A stretch of 64,000 bases of DNA, from positions 873,978 to 937,977 of the forward strand of contig QEOQ01000253.1 of the NCBI GenBank assembly GCA_010279815.1. Direction: 5' to 3'. The first letter of the stretch is position 1. Each line of letters starts with the position of its first letter. The position numbers and the translations under genes were made by a program. Below are positions 1-10,574 of the stretch, piece by piece. This DNA is from Brachionus plicatilis. Its lineage: Eukaryota; Rotifera; Eurotatoria; Ploima; Brachionidae. The notes under the pieces were generated by a model. That model saw nothing but the letters and a program-made list of their open reading frames with translations, searched no databases and was not told where the DNA came from.

Positions 1-340
1 TTTGATAAGACCAATAAGTGTTAGCTGTTGGTATGGAAAGACTAATGCATTTAGCAGAGACTTTAGAGAAACAATTTTGACATCAACAGGAGTTACTTAC
101 AGGCCAATTACATGGACATCGACACAAGAAGGGATAATAGTTGAGGAAATGCCAGGAGAAATTAAATATTCAATAGCCATGCAAAGACCTTCAAATGGAT
201 GGCTGGGATTTTTTTTCGAGTTCACTTTTCCTGGTTTGCATGGAACTATTAATAAAGTAACCACTGAGACAAATATAGTACCAGAGTGGTTTCCATATGA
301 AGACTGTTCAAAATTGTCTTGCTTTGGAAATCTTGTTTAA
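1..340 (+). CDS. PhoPQ-activated pathogenicity-related family protein, C-terminal end (5' part outside the window)
   Basis: The reading frame is open from the first bases and stops at 340, giving about 112 residues with no start codon visible, so this is the last exon or the end of one. The segment contains RDFRETILTSTGV, then SNGWLGFFFEFTFPG, then TTETNIVPEWFPYEDC. This layout (beta-rich tail, GW-x-x-FF-x-E-x-TFPG, then a VP motif) resembles the C-terminus of PhoPQ-activated pathogenicity-related proteins. That family has an alpha/beta hydrolase-like fold and also includes the secreted Dictyostelium AprA. Family assignment is from memory of these motifs. Biochemical function cannot be told from this fragment, and the catalytic part would lie upstream of the window. 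The gene is followed by A+T-rich non-coding sequence. Confidence 0.55.
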   Translation, partial: LIRPISVSCWYGKTNAFSRDFRETILTSTGVTYRPITWTSTQEGIIVEEMPGEIKYSIAMQRPSNGWLGFFFEFTFPGLHGTINKVTTETNIVPEWFPYEDCSKLSCFGNLV

Positions 341-1250
341 ATTTTGACATTTAATTAAACATACTTTAAAATAAAGCAAGTGAAAAAAATTTTTTTTAAG
401 ATGATTGCTCTAAAATTAATTTAAAAATATCTGTTTAGTTTAAAAAAATTAAAATTTAAAATTATTTTTTTTGATTGAGATCAATAAATGATAAACAATG
501 CTCGTTAAATAAAAATAAAATTAATTAAATTGTAATTTCAATTTAATTAAAGAGTTAGTGTGCTTTCTAATTTCGCTCGATCTTTAAATTAAGCTTAAAA
601 AGTTATTTCCTATTTAAAACAAAGTTACATGTTTTGTCTGTTTTTAAGAAGTTTTTAACATCGGTCAATTTTGGCTAGAAAAAGAGGGGCAACTTTTAAA
701 AAGAAATTTTTTTCTTTTAAATAAAATTTTGGAAAATATAACCGAATAAATTCCTTATTATTTAGTAAAATTAAAGTACATTGGAAGCTCTTTTATCCGG
801 AACGCTCGGAGCCAAAAAAAAAACAACTACGGATTAAATTTTACGAATAAGTTTTAATCCGTAATTTTGAGTTTTGGACAATTTTTACGATTAAAAGAGT
901 AAAAGAATTTGCATTAACATTTTGTTACATTTAGGCAAGTTTTTGGAGCGTTTATCCCTATACCAAAGATGTAGAGCCTCCTCTAGTAAATGATATATTG
1001 CTCTTCTTTCTCATTTGAACTATATTCATTTGAACTATCGAAATTTATGTATCTTTTTTTATTTTTCAGAATATCACTCATGGTAGAGGCAGGAATCCGA
1101 ATTTCAAATTCACTTGCTAAATTATTCACCTATGGTAGCTCCTTGCACATAACAGATAGAAAAGTACTGAAAAAAGAAACCCTGTTTAAATTGTTGGGTC
1201 AAACTAAAAGTTAAGATTCTCGATAGAAAAAGCTGTAGAAGAAAAATTTT
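341..1250. other. Non-coding stretch with a pogo/Tigger-like terminal fragment
   Basis: No convincing gene. Around 777-815 there is TACATTGGAAGCTCTTTTAT followed by CCGGAACGCTCGGAGCC, which looks like a pogo/Tigger-type transposon end. It is followed by a hairpin: tacggattaaa at 828-838 pairs with tttaatccgta at 853-863. A related GGAGCG...TTATCC segment occurs near 944-956, but a matching far terminus is not clear. The open frame at 990-1214 has no recognisable features and crosses this repeat-like region. Confidence 0.4.
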
Positions 1251-1925
1251 ATAGATAAATGATCATCTTCAAGATTGCTGACTAGACCGGAAGGCAACGT
1301 ATTCGTTCTTGAAATTGTTGACCGAGTCGGCGTCTGTCACTGTAGCTGGCAGGGCGTTCCACTCTTTGATTATCCTGTTGGTGAATATGTTTGCCCGTTG
1401 TAGGCATTTGGTGGAGTTTCTAATGCGGGTCACCAGTTTGGTGGCCCTTCTCTGCACCTGCTCGAGCATCTTCGCGTCTTTCTTGCTAGGGGTGACCAGG
1501 CAACAGCGGCATATTCCAGGGGGGTCTTACGTAGGCACAATAGAGGGTCCTTCAGGTTTTTATGGTCTAATATCTAAATGATCTTTTCAACGGCGAAAAT
1601 TCCTGGTTCTCTGCTCACTTGATTTTTAATGTGAATAGAAAATTTCAAGTTACGTGAAAACGTGACTCCCAGATCCTTTTCTGTGTCGACGAAAGCTAGT
1701 GCGCTCCTTGACTCGTCTTCCCCCATCAGTAGTTCGGATTGGGCGTAGATGTTCTTGCCATACCTGCTGAATTCATCGCCTTGCATTTGCTCACGTTGAA
1801 GATCATACGCCACGTGTGTAACCACTCGGAGAGTGCGTTGAGGTCGCGTTGCAGTGTGGATAGGTCACTGGTGCTGCGTATTGTGGCAATCAGTTTACTG
1901 TCCTTGACAAGAAGTCGCTGAGATG
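1250..1925 (-). pseudogene. Decayed non-LTR retrotransposon (LINE) reverse transcriptase C-terminal region
   Basis: Read on the minus strand, several frames carry pieces of a LINE reverse transcriptase in the right order. They are: DSKLIATIRSTSDLSTLQRD (near 1900), then LNALSEWLHTWRMIFNVSKCK (near 1815), then EKDLGVTFSRNLKFSIHIKN (near 1670), then LEQVQRRATKLVTRIRNSTK (near 1450), then IIKEWNALPATVTDADSVNN (near 1330). These correspond to the conserved run WQM-FN-x-x-KC, EKDLGV, QRR-TKL and WN-LP in the C-terminal part of jockey/CR1-type reverse transcriptases. The frames are not continuous, and the segment between SREPGIF and LEQVQRR is shortened, so this is a dead, internally deleted copy. 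It is visibly richer in G+C than its surroundings. Confidence 0.8.
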
Positions 1926-2626
1926 TTTAAAAAACTTGTGTTTTATTATGAATGTCAAAATAACCCGAAAATAAATTACGATTTTTAGATCAGATTTTAT
2001 TCATGCTTATTTTAAAGAAGGAGTAGGGACCGTGAAAATAATTTAAGATTTTTTGTGTCATATTTCAGATCAATTTAGAATCCTCAAATTTTAAAATCAT
2101 TCAGACAATCAGAATCTTCTAAATCATATTATTTATATCCAATTGTTTTATTAATTCCATCTAATTCAAATCAGATTTGTTTAAAAGCCACGAGTCTCAA
2201 GTCAGGTACGAGTACGAACTGAAAAAATTTTTTTAAATTAAAGTCTGGACAGAAAATATTTTAAATTTATTTTAAATAAATACATTATTCACTAATTTTT
2301 TTGTAAATAAAATTATAAACATTCTTTTATTAAAAAATTAATTAATAAATTAATTATTTTCAAGCACAAAAAATTAGTGTTAAACATGTTTGGTTTAATA
2401 AATAAGGATAAGAATAACTTTAAAATTTTTATGCCTGTATGGCTTCAAATGAGCACATCTTTGTTTATTATACTTTATGAGACCAATATATTTTTTTAAA
2501 ATTTCTTTTTCAAATTCGAATTTTATTTAACTTACTTCAAATAAATATTATCCCAGGTAACCATGGATTTAAGTTTTTTAGGAATATTTTGATTTTATAA
2601 TTTTCACACTTAATTTTCTTGATAAG
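1926..2626. other. Non-coding region upstream of the ARM-TIR gene, with a dispersed repeat tip
   Basis: A+T-rich sequence without a supported gene. At 2172-2189 it contains CAGATTTGTTTAAAAGCC followed by a run of CGAGT/CAAGT words. This closely resembles the terminus of the hAT-like element at 6355-7017 (CAGAGTTGTTTAAAAGTCC), so it is probably a solo or decayed end of the same family. Nothing else is recognisable before the start codon at 2627. Confidence 0.4.
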
Positions 2627-4492
2627 ATGGCAAGTTCATCAGGATATACCGTGCTGGCAATAAATGAAATTTTGAAACGAGAAATACAATTTGTATCCAA
2701 CTATGAACATTTTTCAACTTGTTTTTCAGATCAACAATTTTTAAGTGCTTTATCACAGATAAAATACCAAATTGCACATAAAAAAGACAAAATTACAGTC
2801 ATCAACTGGTCTTGTGACATAAAATTCCACGACAGCCTGGTACAGGCGCTTGCACAATGCATTTCAAAAAAACAAGAAGAAAAAGATGAGCTAATGGAAT
2901 CAAAATACTCAACAGCTAAATTATTATCCTCTATTTGTAGGACATGGTCAAATCATTCATTGGTGTTTTGCAATTGCTTTTTTCAATCAAGTGGATTAAA
3001 AGTAATTTTCACATATTTGAAGGACGAAAACTTAAGAGAAAATCTAAACAACAAAAACATGTTCACTCTGGTAAGATCTATGATTGGTTGTCTCGTTAAT
3101 TTGTCCAAATTATATGCGGTGTATAAAAATGAATGGAAAGATGAAAATAGTATCCAACTAATTCTGGACTTGTCCAATGATTTTGAGAATCAAGACGCTC
3201 AGATGGCATGCTATATCGTTTTGGCAAAAACTGCTGAGGAAGATGAAATTTCAAAGTTTCCAAACTTAATTAAAATTATTCCAAACATTATTTTGATAGT
3301 GAATAAAATAGCAGTTAAACTAGAAACTAATAAAAATATTAGTCGTACATATTTACAAGTGAATGAACAAACGACAGAGCATGTGTCACAAATTTCGATC
3401 AGTAACACACTCTGGCATTTAATTGAACTTCTAGATGCTCTATACTCAATGGCAGTCAATGACTCAATCAAAGAAACTATTTATTTTGAGTACAAAATGA
3501 ATGAATGCTTAAGAAAATTGATTTTTTTTGGAAATCAAGCTGAAATAAGCCATGCGGTCAAACTCTTGTGGCAACTTTGCTTCAATTCTAAAATAGCCCA
3601 AAGCGTGTTCACTGATTCCGAATTGATTAAAACAATTGAAGCCAATTCATCGAATTCAGATAATTCAGAAAATTTAAGAGCCAACTGTAAAGGATGTATG
3701 TGGATAATAAATGGCAAAAATGATGCACATTTATCTGAGGAAATTAAGGAATTGGAAAGTGTAAAATGTGAGCTAAATCACATAATGATTAGTTATAATC
3801 GCGATAGTCGAGACTTGTGTCTTAAAATTAAACAGGATGTGGAAAAAATTGGTCAAAATGTTTGGATTGATGTAGAAAATATACACGGTTCGAGTCTTGA
3901 AGCGATGGCCAAAGCTGTCGAGAATTCAAAATGTGTCCTAATGTGCATGACTGAAAAGTATAAGCAAAGTACCAATTGCAGAGCTGAGGCAGAGTATGCT
4001 TTTCAGCTGAATAAACCAATTATACCTTTGATAATGCAAAAAAATTACAAGCCAAATGGATGGTTGGGAATAATTCTTGGTTCAAAGATATTCATCAATT
4101 TTACCAAGTATGATTATGATGAATGTTTTAGACGAATAAAGCATGAGATAAGCACGATTTTTAAAATTGAAGAATCAAATTTGCAGAATATTCCACAAAT
4201 AAATCCACAACAAAATCCACAAATAAGTCCACAAATAAATCCACAAATAAATGCAGAAGACGATATTGAGAAATGGTCAGAAATTAAAGTGAGTGAATGG
4301 TTTTCAGAAAAGAATATAAACAATATTGTTTGTGAAAATTTACTTCCTTGTGATGGACAGACACTAAAACAACTTTTTGAAATAATGCAAACTGCACCAG
4401 AGTTTTTTTATTCCTCAATTAGTTCTGAAAGAAAAGTGTCATTACGAGATGTAGCTAATTTTACGAAGGAATTAAAAAAGGTGTTTAAATAA
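2627..4492 (+). CDS. ARM-repeat, TIR and SAM-like domain protein (SARM1-related, permuted order)
   Basis: Intronless 621-residue protein. Residues about 40-370 are an alpha-helical ARM-like region with repeated leucine-rich helices. Residues about 385-515 form a TIR domain: it begins CELNHIMISYNRDSRDLCLK, has the WIDVENIHGSSLEAM segment, and continues CVLMCMTEKYKQSTNCRAEAE. Glu454 in NCRAEAEYAF lies where NADase-active TIR domains such as SARM1 carry their catalytic glutamate. Then comes a low-complexity linker with repeated NPQI units (residues about 520-545). A C-terminal SAM-like helical domain (about 548-621) follows, with WSEIKVSEWF, LLPCDGQTLKQL and APEFFY. SARM1 is ARM-SAM-SAM-TIR, so the order here differs. 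ARM-TIR proteins are expanded in several lophotrochozoans. A role in NAD cleavage or innate signalling is an inference. No signal peptide or membrane segment is seen. Confidence 0.8.
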   Translation: MASSSGYTVLAINEILKREIQFVSNYEHFSTCFSDQQFLSALSQIKYQIAHKKDKITVINWSCDIKFHDSLVQALAQCISKKQEEKDELMESKYSTAKLLSSICRTWSNHSLVFCNCFFQSSGLKVIFTYLKDENLRENLNNKNMFTLVRSMIGCLVNLSKLYAVYKNEWKDENSIQLILDLSNDFENQDAQMACYIVLAKTAEEDEISKFPNLIKIIPNIILIVNKIAVKLETNKNISRTYLQVNEQTTEHVSQISISNTLWHLIELLDALYSMAVNDSIKETIYFEYKMNECLRKLIFFGNQAEISHAVKLLWQLCFNSKIAQSVFTDSELIKTIEANSSNSDNSENLRANCKGCMWIINGKNDAHLSEEIKELESVKCELNHIMISYNRDSRDLCLKIKQDVEKIGQNVWIDVENIHGSSLEAMAKAVENSKCVLMCMTEKYKQSTNCRAEAEYAFQLNKPIIPLIMQKNYKPNGWLGIILGSKIFINFTKYDYDECFRRIKHEISTIFKIEESNLQNIPQINPQQNPQISPQINPQINAEDDIEKWSEIKVSEWFSEKNINNIVCENLLPCDGQTLKQLFEIMQTAPEFFYSSISSERKVSLRDVANFTKELKKVFK

Positions 4493-5547
4493 ATATCTAT
4501 TTTTAATTTTTTTATTTATGGTTTACTAATGCCATCAAGCAAATTTTTATCGTATTTCTTTTTCGATTCTAGAATAAAATGTTGGATTTTAATCTAAAGT
4601 AATAACAAAACCATCTCTCTTATAGATCTCTTATTGATCATCTCTCTGGATAGAGATACTTGAATTGTAGAATTATAAAAATCGTATGAATCAAAAAATT
4701 TTTATCTTTTTTGGATAAAAAATTAAAATTTCTATGAAAAAATAACTTTGAGTTTTGTTTTAATTCTATGAATTCTCTATGGTTTGATGCATCCCCAAAA
4801 GAGTGACGTACAAAAATAACTTTTAGGATATCATAATTTAATAAAAGTATCAAATGCTTTTTTGAAAAAATTTTAAAAGCAAATATACTATTAGCTATCA
4901 TTGCAGGGATGACCTGCGAATAAAGTCACCATTAAAAGTTTTCATTATTTTCGTTTTCGTTTTTTTATTAATTTTTTGTACTCTTTTGTACTGAATTTTA
5001 CAAAACCGACTAAATTTTTTTCCAAAAAAGTAATTCTAGTTATTTACATTTTTTAAAATAAAAAAATTTTCAGACAATTTGTTTATTTCCGAACTTTTAT
5101 TTTAAAGTTATTTACTGATTTAAAAAAAAATTAAAAAAAATTGAATTGTCAAATTTTTACTAAGATTAACTTTACATAAATCTTAAAGACCTTTGGTAAT
5201 TTAGCTTGATAATAGAAAATAACAACTACTTGAACATTATTAATTCAAAAAGCCCACATGGCATTCCATTCTTATTCAAATAATGTTTTAAATTAACAAA
5301 AAAATTAATTCTCTTATAAAATTGAAAAATTTGACAAATTTCAAAATTAGATATCTTTTACAGATTATTCAAAATCTAAAATCTAATTATTTTCGAAGGT
5401 CTTCCTCAAGCTAAATTGAAAATAATGATACAAAATCTAAAATCTCAATACAAACAATATATTAAATAATAAATTAAAATTTTTTTTCAGCAAACCATCT
5501 GCTTATCGGGTACAAAAAAAATTCATTAGTATTTCAGCCGAAATTGT
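4493..5547. other. Non-coding intergenic region between convergent genes
   Basis: A+T-rich sequence between the 3' end of the ARM-TIR gene and the 3' end of the Myt1 gene. Near 4609-4655 there is a run of related words (ATCTCTCTTATAGATC, ATCTCTCTGGATAGAGAT) that looks like a short degenerate repeat. No gene-like reading frame is supported. Confidence 0.4.
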
Positions 5548-8500
5548 TCAATCGTATTTTAAGCGAAGAGACTTAGAATTCTTTTGTTCTAGGATATTTT
5601 TATTCTCCTTATTATCATCATCGTCTTCTTCATCAAATATCAGTTTTTGTCGTGTAAAACCCAACGGTGTAAGCTCATTTTTTGAATTGTGGATCGAAGC
5701 TTGTTTCCATGGCGAAGTTCTTGTTGGTGATAACGAACTTGTTGGTGACATTTCCAAATTCATTAAAAAGTTTGGCTTGTGTAGTTTGCTGTGTGCTGGT
5801 TCAGTGTGAGTCTTTCTTGAGCTTCTGAATCTTTAAAAAAATTTCTAGCATTAAATTATTATTTGTAATTTTTGCTTACCTGTTTTGTATTGAGAATTCA
5901 CTCTGGTCACTAAATGACGATGAAGAATCGATCAATGGATTCAAATATGAATTATTATTTCCGCTAAAACTGTCATTGATCACAATCGGATGATCTTAGA
6001 ATAATATTTTTATATTAAATAATTAATAATTAATTGATTTTTTTTAATAATGAATTTGTTTTTGGCTAATTTCTTTTTAAATTGATTGCTTTTGGAAGAC
6101 TTAATATTTTTAAAGACAGCATCAATAATCACCAAGTCTCCAACAAATTGCTTATGTAGTTATGTAAATTAAAATTTACAAGTTAAAATTAATCATAGAT
6201 TTAATTGTTATATAAAGAAAGAAAATTAATTAAATATAGGCCCAATATTTTACGAAATTAAATAATCTTATCATTACTCCTCACTTAAGAAAATTTTTTT
6301 TCAAATCAGCCATTACATAATATAAAAAAATTCAAAAAAAATGAAGATAAAAATCAGAGTTGTTTAAAAGTCCCAAGTACAGTCCTAATCCGAACCTTTT
6401 TATTTTCTCTTTTGGCTATTATTTACAAGCACAGCTAAAATATTTAGTTTTTGTCCGAACCAAATAATATTTGTCTAAAAAAAGTGCCCGATTTGGGCAT
6501 AACATTTTTTTTTTAGACTTTTTGAGTGCAAAAGACTTAAAATTTCATACCAAGGAAAAAAAAGTGATTTAGTAAAAAGGCTAAACAACTTTATGGCAAG
6601 CTGTGAAGCAAGCAATGTTGTTCAACCTGAACAAGAACTCGTTGAGGTGCCAATTCAAACCGAGTCAGAACTAATCGAGGTTCTGATAGTAGCCACAAAT
6701 GTTGAATTCGATACTGAACATAAGAGTGAGAATGATGAAGTTGACGTTTTGAATGAAAAAAACCAAAGAATTAAACTCAAGACAGTTTATAAACCTATAC
6801 GACTTTTATTAAATAAAATAAACAATTTGTAAATATTTTATACGTTTTTTCCTCAATTAAATATATTGGACATAAAATAAATAAATAAGACATAAACTAA
6901 ATAAAAATAAAAAAAATAGGCAGAAATTAAATATTTTAAACATACAGGTAATATTTTCTCTTTTTTTTTTTAAAAGTCCGACCAAAGACTTTTTTTTGAT
7001 ACTTTTAAACAACTCTGATAAAAATTTAAATGTGCATGAAGATATTAATAAAAAATTTTATTTTTTTTCCTTAATTTCCAAAATTTACTTAAAATTGTCA
7101 AAAATATTTAAAAAAGGCTTTGAAAGCGTTTTTTAAAATTTTTTAATTTTTTAATAATTTATTTTTTTCAATGACAAAAATAGTTTTATGTTTTATGGGT
7201 TAAAATTTTACAGATTTTGTACCAATTTTACAAACTAAATTAAAAAAATAAAATTTAATTTTACACAAAAACCAAATATCGAATTTTCTTTTTTATAAAA
7301 AGCCAAAAATAAGTTTTCCTCTTTATTTTTTTGCATCGTAATGTGCAAAAATTTAAAAATCTGTATTATTAAATTTTAAATACAAAAATAAAACCTGGTG
7401 CATCATCGTCATCAATGTGCATCAAAATAGCTGGCAAACAATTTGAGAATTCATTTTTTTTTGGAGTTGAGGTATTTTGTTTGTCTACATCAGACGCTTC
7501 GTTTGCTTTATCATTTGAATTATTTAATATTGAATATCTCTCAGACTTTATCTTTCGAAAATAATCAATCGCATTTCTGAACTTAAATATCGGAAACAAA
7601 ATATAACTAAACATTGTAAAAGATATATTTTTTATTGTCTTAAAAACATTTGTCAATTTTTTATGGGTCTTGGTCCAAATCAACTTGCGTTTATTTCTTT
7701 TGATTAGACTTTTTATACTTGGCATGCTCAACAATTCGTCTACCTTGGCTCGTTTTAAATGATTTGGCACAATCATTTTCATTATAATGTCAACCAAATC
7801 TTGGCTTAACGAGCTGACCAAATCTGGCGGTATCTGTCCGTTTCTTAGTTTGTGCCACGGTTCACCACCCCGGGGCAGATCAAGATCAGTCGCAAGTTCT
7901 AGAATAGTCATTCCCAAGCTAAAAATATCAGCTGCACATGTAATGTTATAATTGGAATGTAACACTTCAGGTGCCAAATATTTCGGATCGCCTTCTTGGA
8001 CCTCTCTCAAATCATTCTAAGAAAAAAATATATTTGATGAAAATTAAATTAAATTCTATTAACTTTTTCCAAATCTATCATTAGACCAAAGTCTCCTAGT
8101 TTGCAATTATTATCAAAAGAAATAAATATATTTTCCGGCTTAATGTCCATGTGAACAAATTTTTTATCATGCAAATGTTTAAGAGCTTGTAACAGGTCAA
8201 CCAAAAAATTCCATATAGTTTCTTCAGGTATGGAATGGTGCTTTTCTGCATAGGAATTCAGGCTTTAAAATTTTTAAGGTAAAATAATTTTAATCATTTT
8301 TGTAAAATCAGTAATTTAAACCTCATTTGACAAAGTTCAATTTGGATGTACAGTCTTTGTCGTTCTTCCCAAGCACGATAAAACTTGACAAAGTTTTGAT
8401 GAGGCGGCAACTCCTCGTGCTTAGCAACTTCTTCCAATTTTCTTATTCTTGAAAAATTTTTATTTTTTTTTTAAAATGATAAACCAAAATTATTATCACC

Positions 8501-9109
8501 TATCCGACGAGCCTTTGAACTTTTCTCGCGATTTTTTAACCGCGTAATACTTTCCATCTTCCTTGCTCTTCACTTTGTAAACCTTTTCATTTGATTCTTC
8601 ATTTTTTTGGACAAAATAAGAGAAAAAAATACTTTTCCAAAAGAACCACAGCCTAGGCTGCCTTCTATAATAAAACACTGCTCAAAAAATAAATCTTTTT
8701 TTGTTTCATCATAATGTTTGCTGATTAATTCTTGAAATTAAGTTTTATTTTTAGTTAAATTAATATTTTAGCAGCCAATACCTGGATCGTTTTCCGAGCT
8801 TTTATTGACGAACGAGATTACTCGGGCACCTTCATAATTTGACTTTCTATGAGGCCGTAGACGGCTAATAGGAGGACAACTTTTAATCGGTGGCTTTGGC
8901 GGATGTATTTCGCTGAATTTGGGAGTTTCGCGTTCCTTTTTAGTTGAAAATTGGGCTGTTTCAGCGAAAAATTTTGGCAGAGGACGAGCTTTTGGGGACA
9001 TGTTTGAGCTGCTGTTGTTCATTTTTTGACTAGGATTTAATTCATCAATTAATTGAACAATTTTAAGTGATGAAGAACTTGACTGCATTAATCTATCTAA
9101 AACTTCCAT
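5548..9109 (-). CDS. PKMYT1: Membrane-associated Cdc2-inhibitory kinase Myt1
   Basis: Wee1-family kinase predicted to phosphorylate the inhibitory Thr14/Tyr15 of Cdk1 and delay mitosis. Eight exons join with matching phases: 8782-9109, 8633-8730, 8500-8582, 8322-8447, 8064-8262, 7395-8016, 5880-5994 and 5548-5830, giving 617 residues. The N-terminus is basic and proline-rich (CPPISRLRPHRKS). The kinase domain has GSLGCGSFGKV as P-loop, YKVKSKEDGKYYAVKKS with the ATP-binding lysine, VHMDIKPEN as catalytic loop, GDFGLM, and the Myt1-like EVQEGDPKYLAPEVL. After the kinase a hydrophobic stretch (ISFTMFSYILFPIFKF) fits the known membrane association of Myt1. The tail is rich in SP/TP sites and acidic residues (FDEEDDDDNKENKN), with KSLRL near the end as a possible cyclin-docking motif. 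The intron at 8583-8632 is only 50 bp; the last intron (5995-7394) holds a transposon. Kinase identity is firm; the two tail exons are joined by phase and are less certain. Confidence 0.85.
6355..7017 (+). mobile_element. hAT-like DNA transposon inserted in the last Myt1 intron
   Basis: The element is bounded by perfect inverted ends, CAGAGTTGTTTAAAAGT at 6355-6371 and its reverse complement at 7001-7017. It is flanked by an identical 8-bp direct repeat, ATAAAAAT, at 6347-6354 and 7018-7025. An 8-bp target duplication and a CAGAG terminus are classic for the hAT superfamily. The element is 663 bp and too short for a full transposase, so it is non-autonomous, though it carries the small frame at 6593-6832. 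The perfect duplication argues for a fairly recent insertion. Related tips lie at 2172 and 31195. Confidence 0.85.
6593..6832 (+). CDS. Small acidic ORF inside the hAT-like element (hypothetical)
   Basis: ATG-initiated frame of 79 residues on the strand opposite to the host Myt1 gene. It is rich in Glu, Val and Asn (EQELVEVPIQTESELIEVL, then EFDTEHKSENDEVDVLNEKN) and ends in a basic tail (IKLKTVYKPIRLLLNKINNL). I do not recognise it. In sequence this A+T-rich, a 79-codon frame is longer than most chance frames. It could be a remnant of a transposase or of a captured exon. Its position inside a non-autonomous transposon is the only context. Confidence 0.3.
   Translation: MASCEASNVVQPEQELVEVPIQTESELIEVLIVATNVEFDTEHKSENDEVDVLNEKNQRIKLKTVYKPIRLLLNKINNL
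8768..8781 (-). other. Splice donor of Myt1 exon 1
   Basis: On the minus strand the coding sequence ...AACGATCCAG is followed by gtattggctg. The open frame runs on only a few codons to a stop, so the frame end near 8768 is intron read-through and the exon ends at 8782. This decides the exon 1 boundary and its phase (one base carried into the next exon). Confidence 0.6.
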
Positions 9110-9888
9110 TTCTAATTTAGATTTTAGAAAATTTTATTCAACTATTTAAATTTATAAAAGTTAGTTTTGACTTTGTTTAAAATTATTCTTGAAAGGCGCG
9201 AGAATTTTGGTAAAAGTTGAATAAATTATTTAAATTGTTTTCTTATTCTCAAAAATATTTTATCAAGTCTTTTTTCTTTGTTAAATATAAAAATTCCAAA
9301 ATTTTTTTTCAATCCATTTTAATTAGAGTTTTTTGTCAATATCCTTAATATTCTAATATGATATTCAATTAAGCTTGCACGCAAACTGCCTGCAAATTTA
9401 TCTCAATTTATCATTCTGTATCTCAATTTATTATTTTTAAATAAAATATTACAATTTTTAAATGAAAATAATAGAAATAAGATGTAATATCTAAAAAATA
9501 ATAGTATTACATGATATTTTGACACATGATTTTTAAGTAATTTTACGTTAAATAAATATTTTTTTTTTGGATTAATTGGGTTGGGCGAAACTTTATCTTT
9601 TTATGAATTTTCATAATTGTTTTAAAATTTCAAAAATCAATCAATCATTTAGTATTTTATTGTGAAAAGCTTAGACTATTAAAAAAAGTTGATATTTATT
9701 CCTTAATTTAAAGATACAAGTTTTTGAGTAATTTAAATAAGATACCACGAGACGTTTTCCGATTATCGTATTCATTATTTTGTAATTTAAAATATATTAA
9801 TCATTGTTTATTTTCTTTTAAAAAATTATTAATTTATTGCAAAAAGGTTACACATACTTTTTAAATTGCATACTTAAATTAAGAAAGA

Positions 9889-9958
9889 TATTTTTATGTT
9901 CATCAGTGATGAACATAAAAATATAAGTATTGAGTGATGAATCATCACTCAATACTTA
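9889..9958. repeat. Two adjacent perfect 35-bp palindromes
   Basis: The first palindrome spans 9889-9923: arms tatttttatgttcatca and tgatgaacataaaaata around a single g at 9906. The second starts at the very next base and spans 9924-9958: arms taagtattgagtgatga and tcatcactcaatactta around a single a at 9941. Each has 17-bp perfect arms and one unpaired centre base, and both carry a TGATGA/TCATCA word near the centre. Both could extrude as hairpins. Confidence 0.9.
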
Positions 9959-10574
9959 AATTTATCTACAAAGATTTTGTGAATGCACATTTATGCATAA
10001 ATTCAGCATTTATCAATAATTCATTTATTGTATTTTGCAAAGTTTACAAAATTTTTAGTTTTAAAAAAAAAGAGTGGGTTCAGGTTTAAATAATAAGTGC
10101 GTTAATTTTTTTAGAATTTTTTAACAGTTCTATCAAACAATTAAATTATTAAAAAATTATACTCTGTTATTTTTAAGGTTTTTTCGATCTTATTCATGTT
10201 TTTAAATGTTTTATAATTCTAAAAAACTATTTTTCTAAATAGGTTCTAAAGCGCCTTTTTTAAAGAAAATTGCACCTTAGTACGAAAAAAAGCATAAAAC
10301 ACAAAGAAAGGGGAAAATTTAAATTTTGGATCAAAAATTTTATCAAAATGTTTCAAATTAAAAAGGGACTGTAATCTCTTAAATCAACTCTATATAATTA
10401 CCGTTGATTGAGATTCTTGAGTAGGCAACAAAAGAATAATAATTTTGATATATCAAATTTTTTTTTTAATTTAAATTTTATTTATTTGCGTATAGTTATT
10501 AAAAAAAGCTAACTTAGAAACTAAGTTTGCTGTATAAAAAAAAATATTTTTCTGTTTTGTTTTATTTAAAAAAG

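Noticed and set aside
990..1214. 74-codon plus-strand frame
   Set aside because: Phe/Leu/Ser-rich, overlaps repeat-like sequence, no domain or splice partner.
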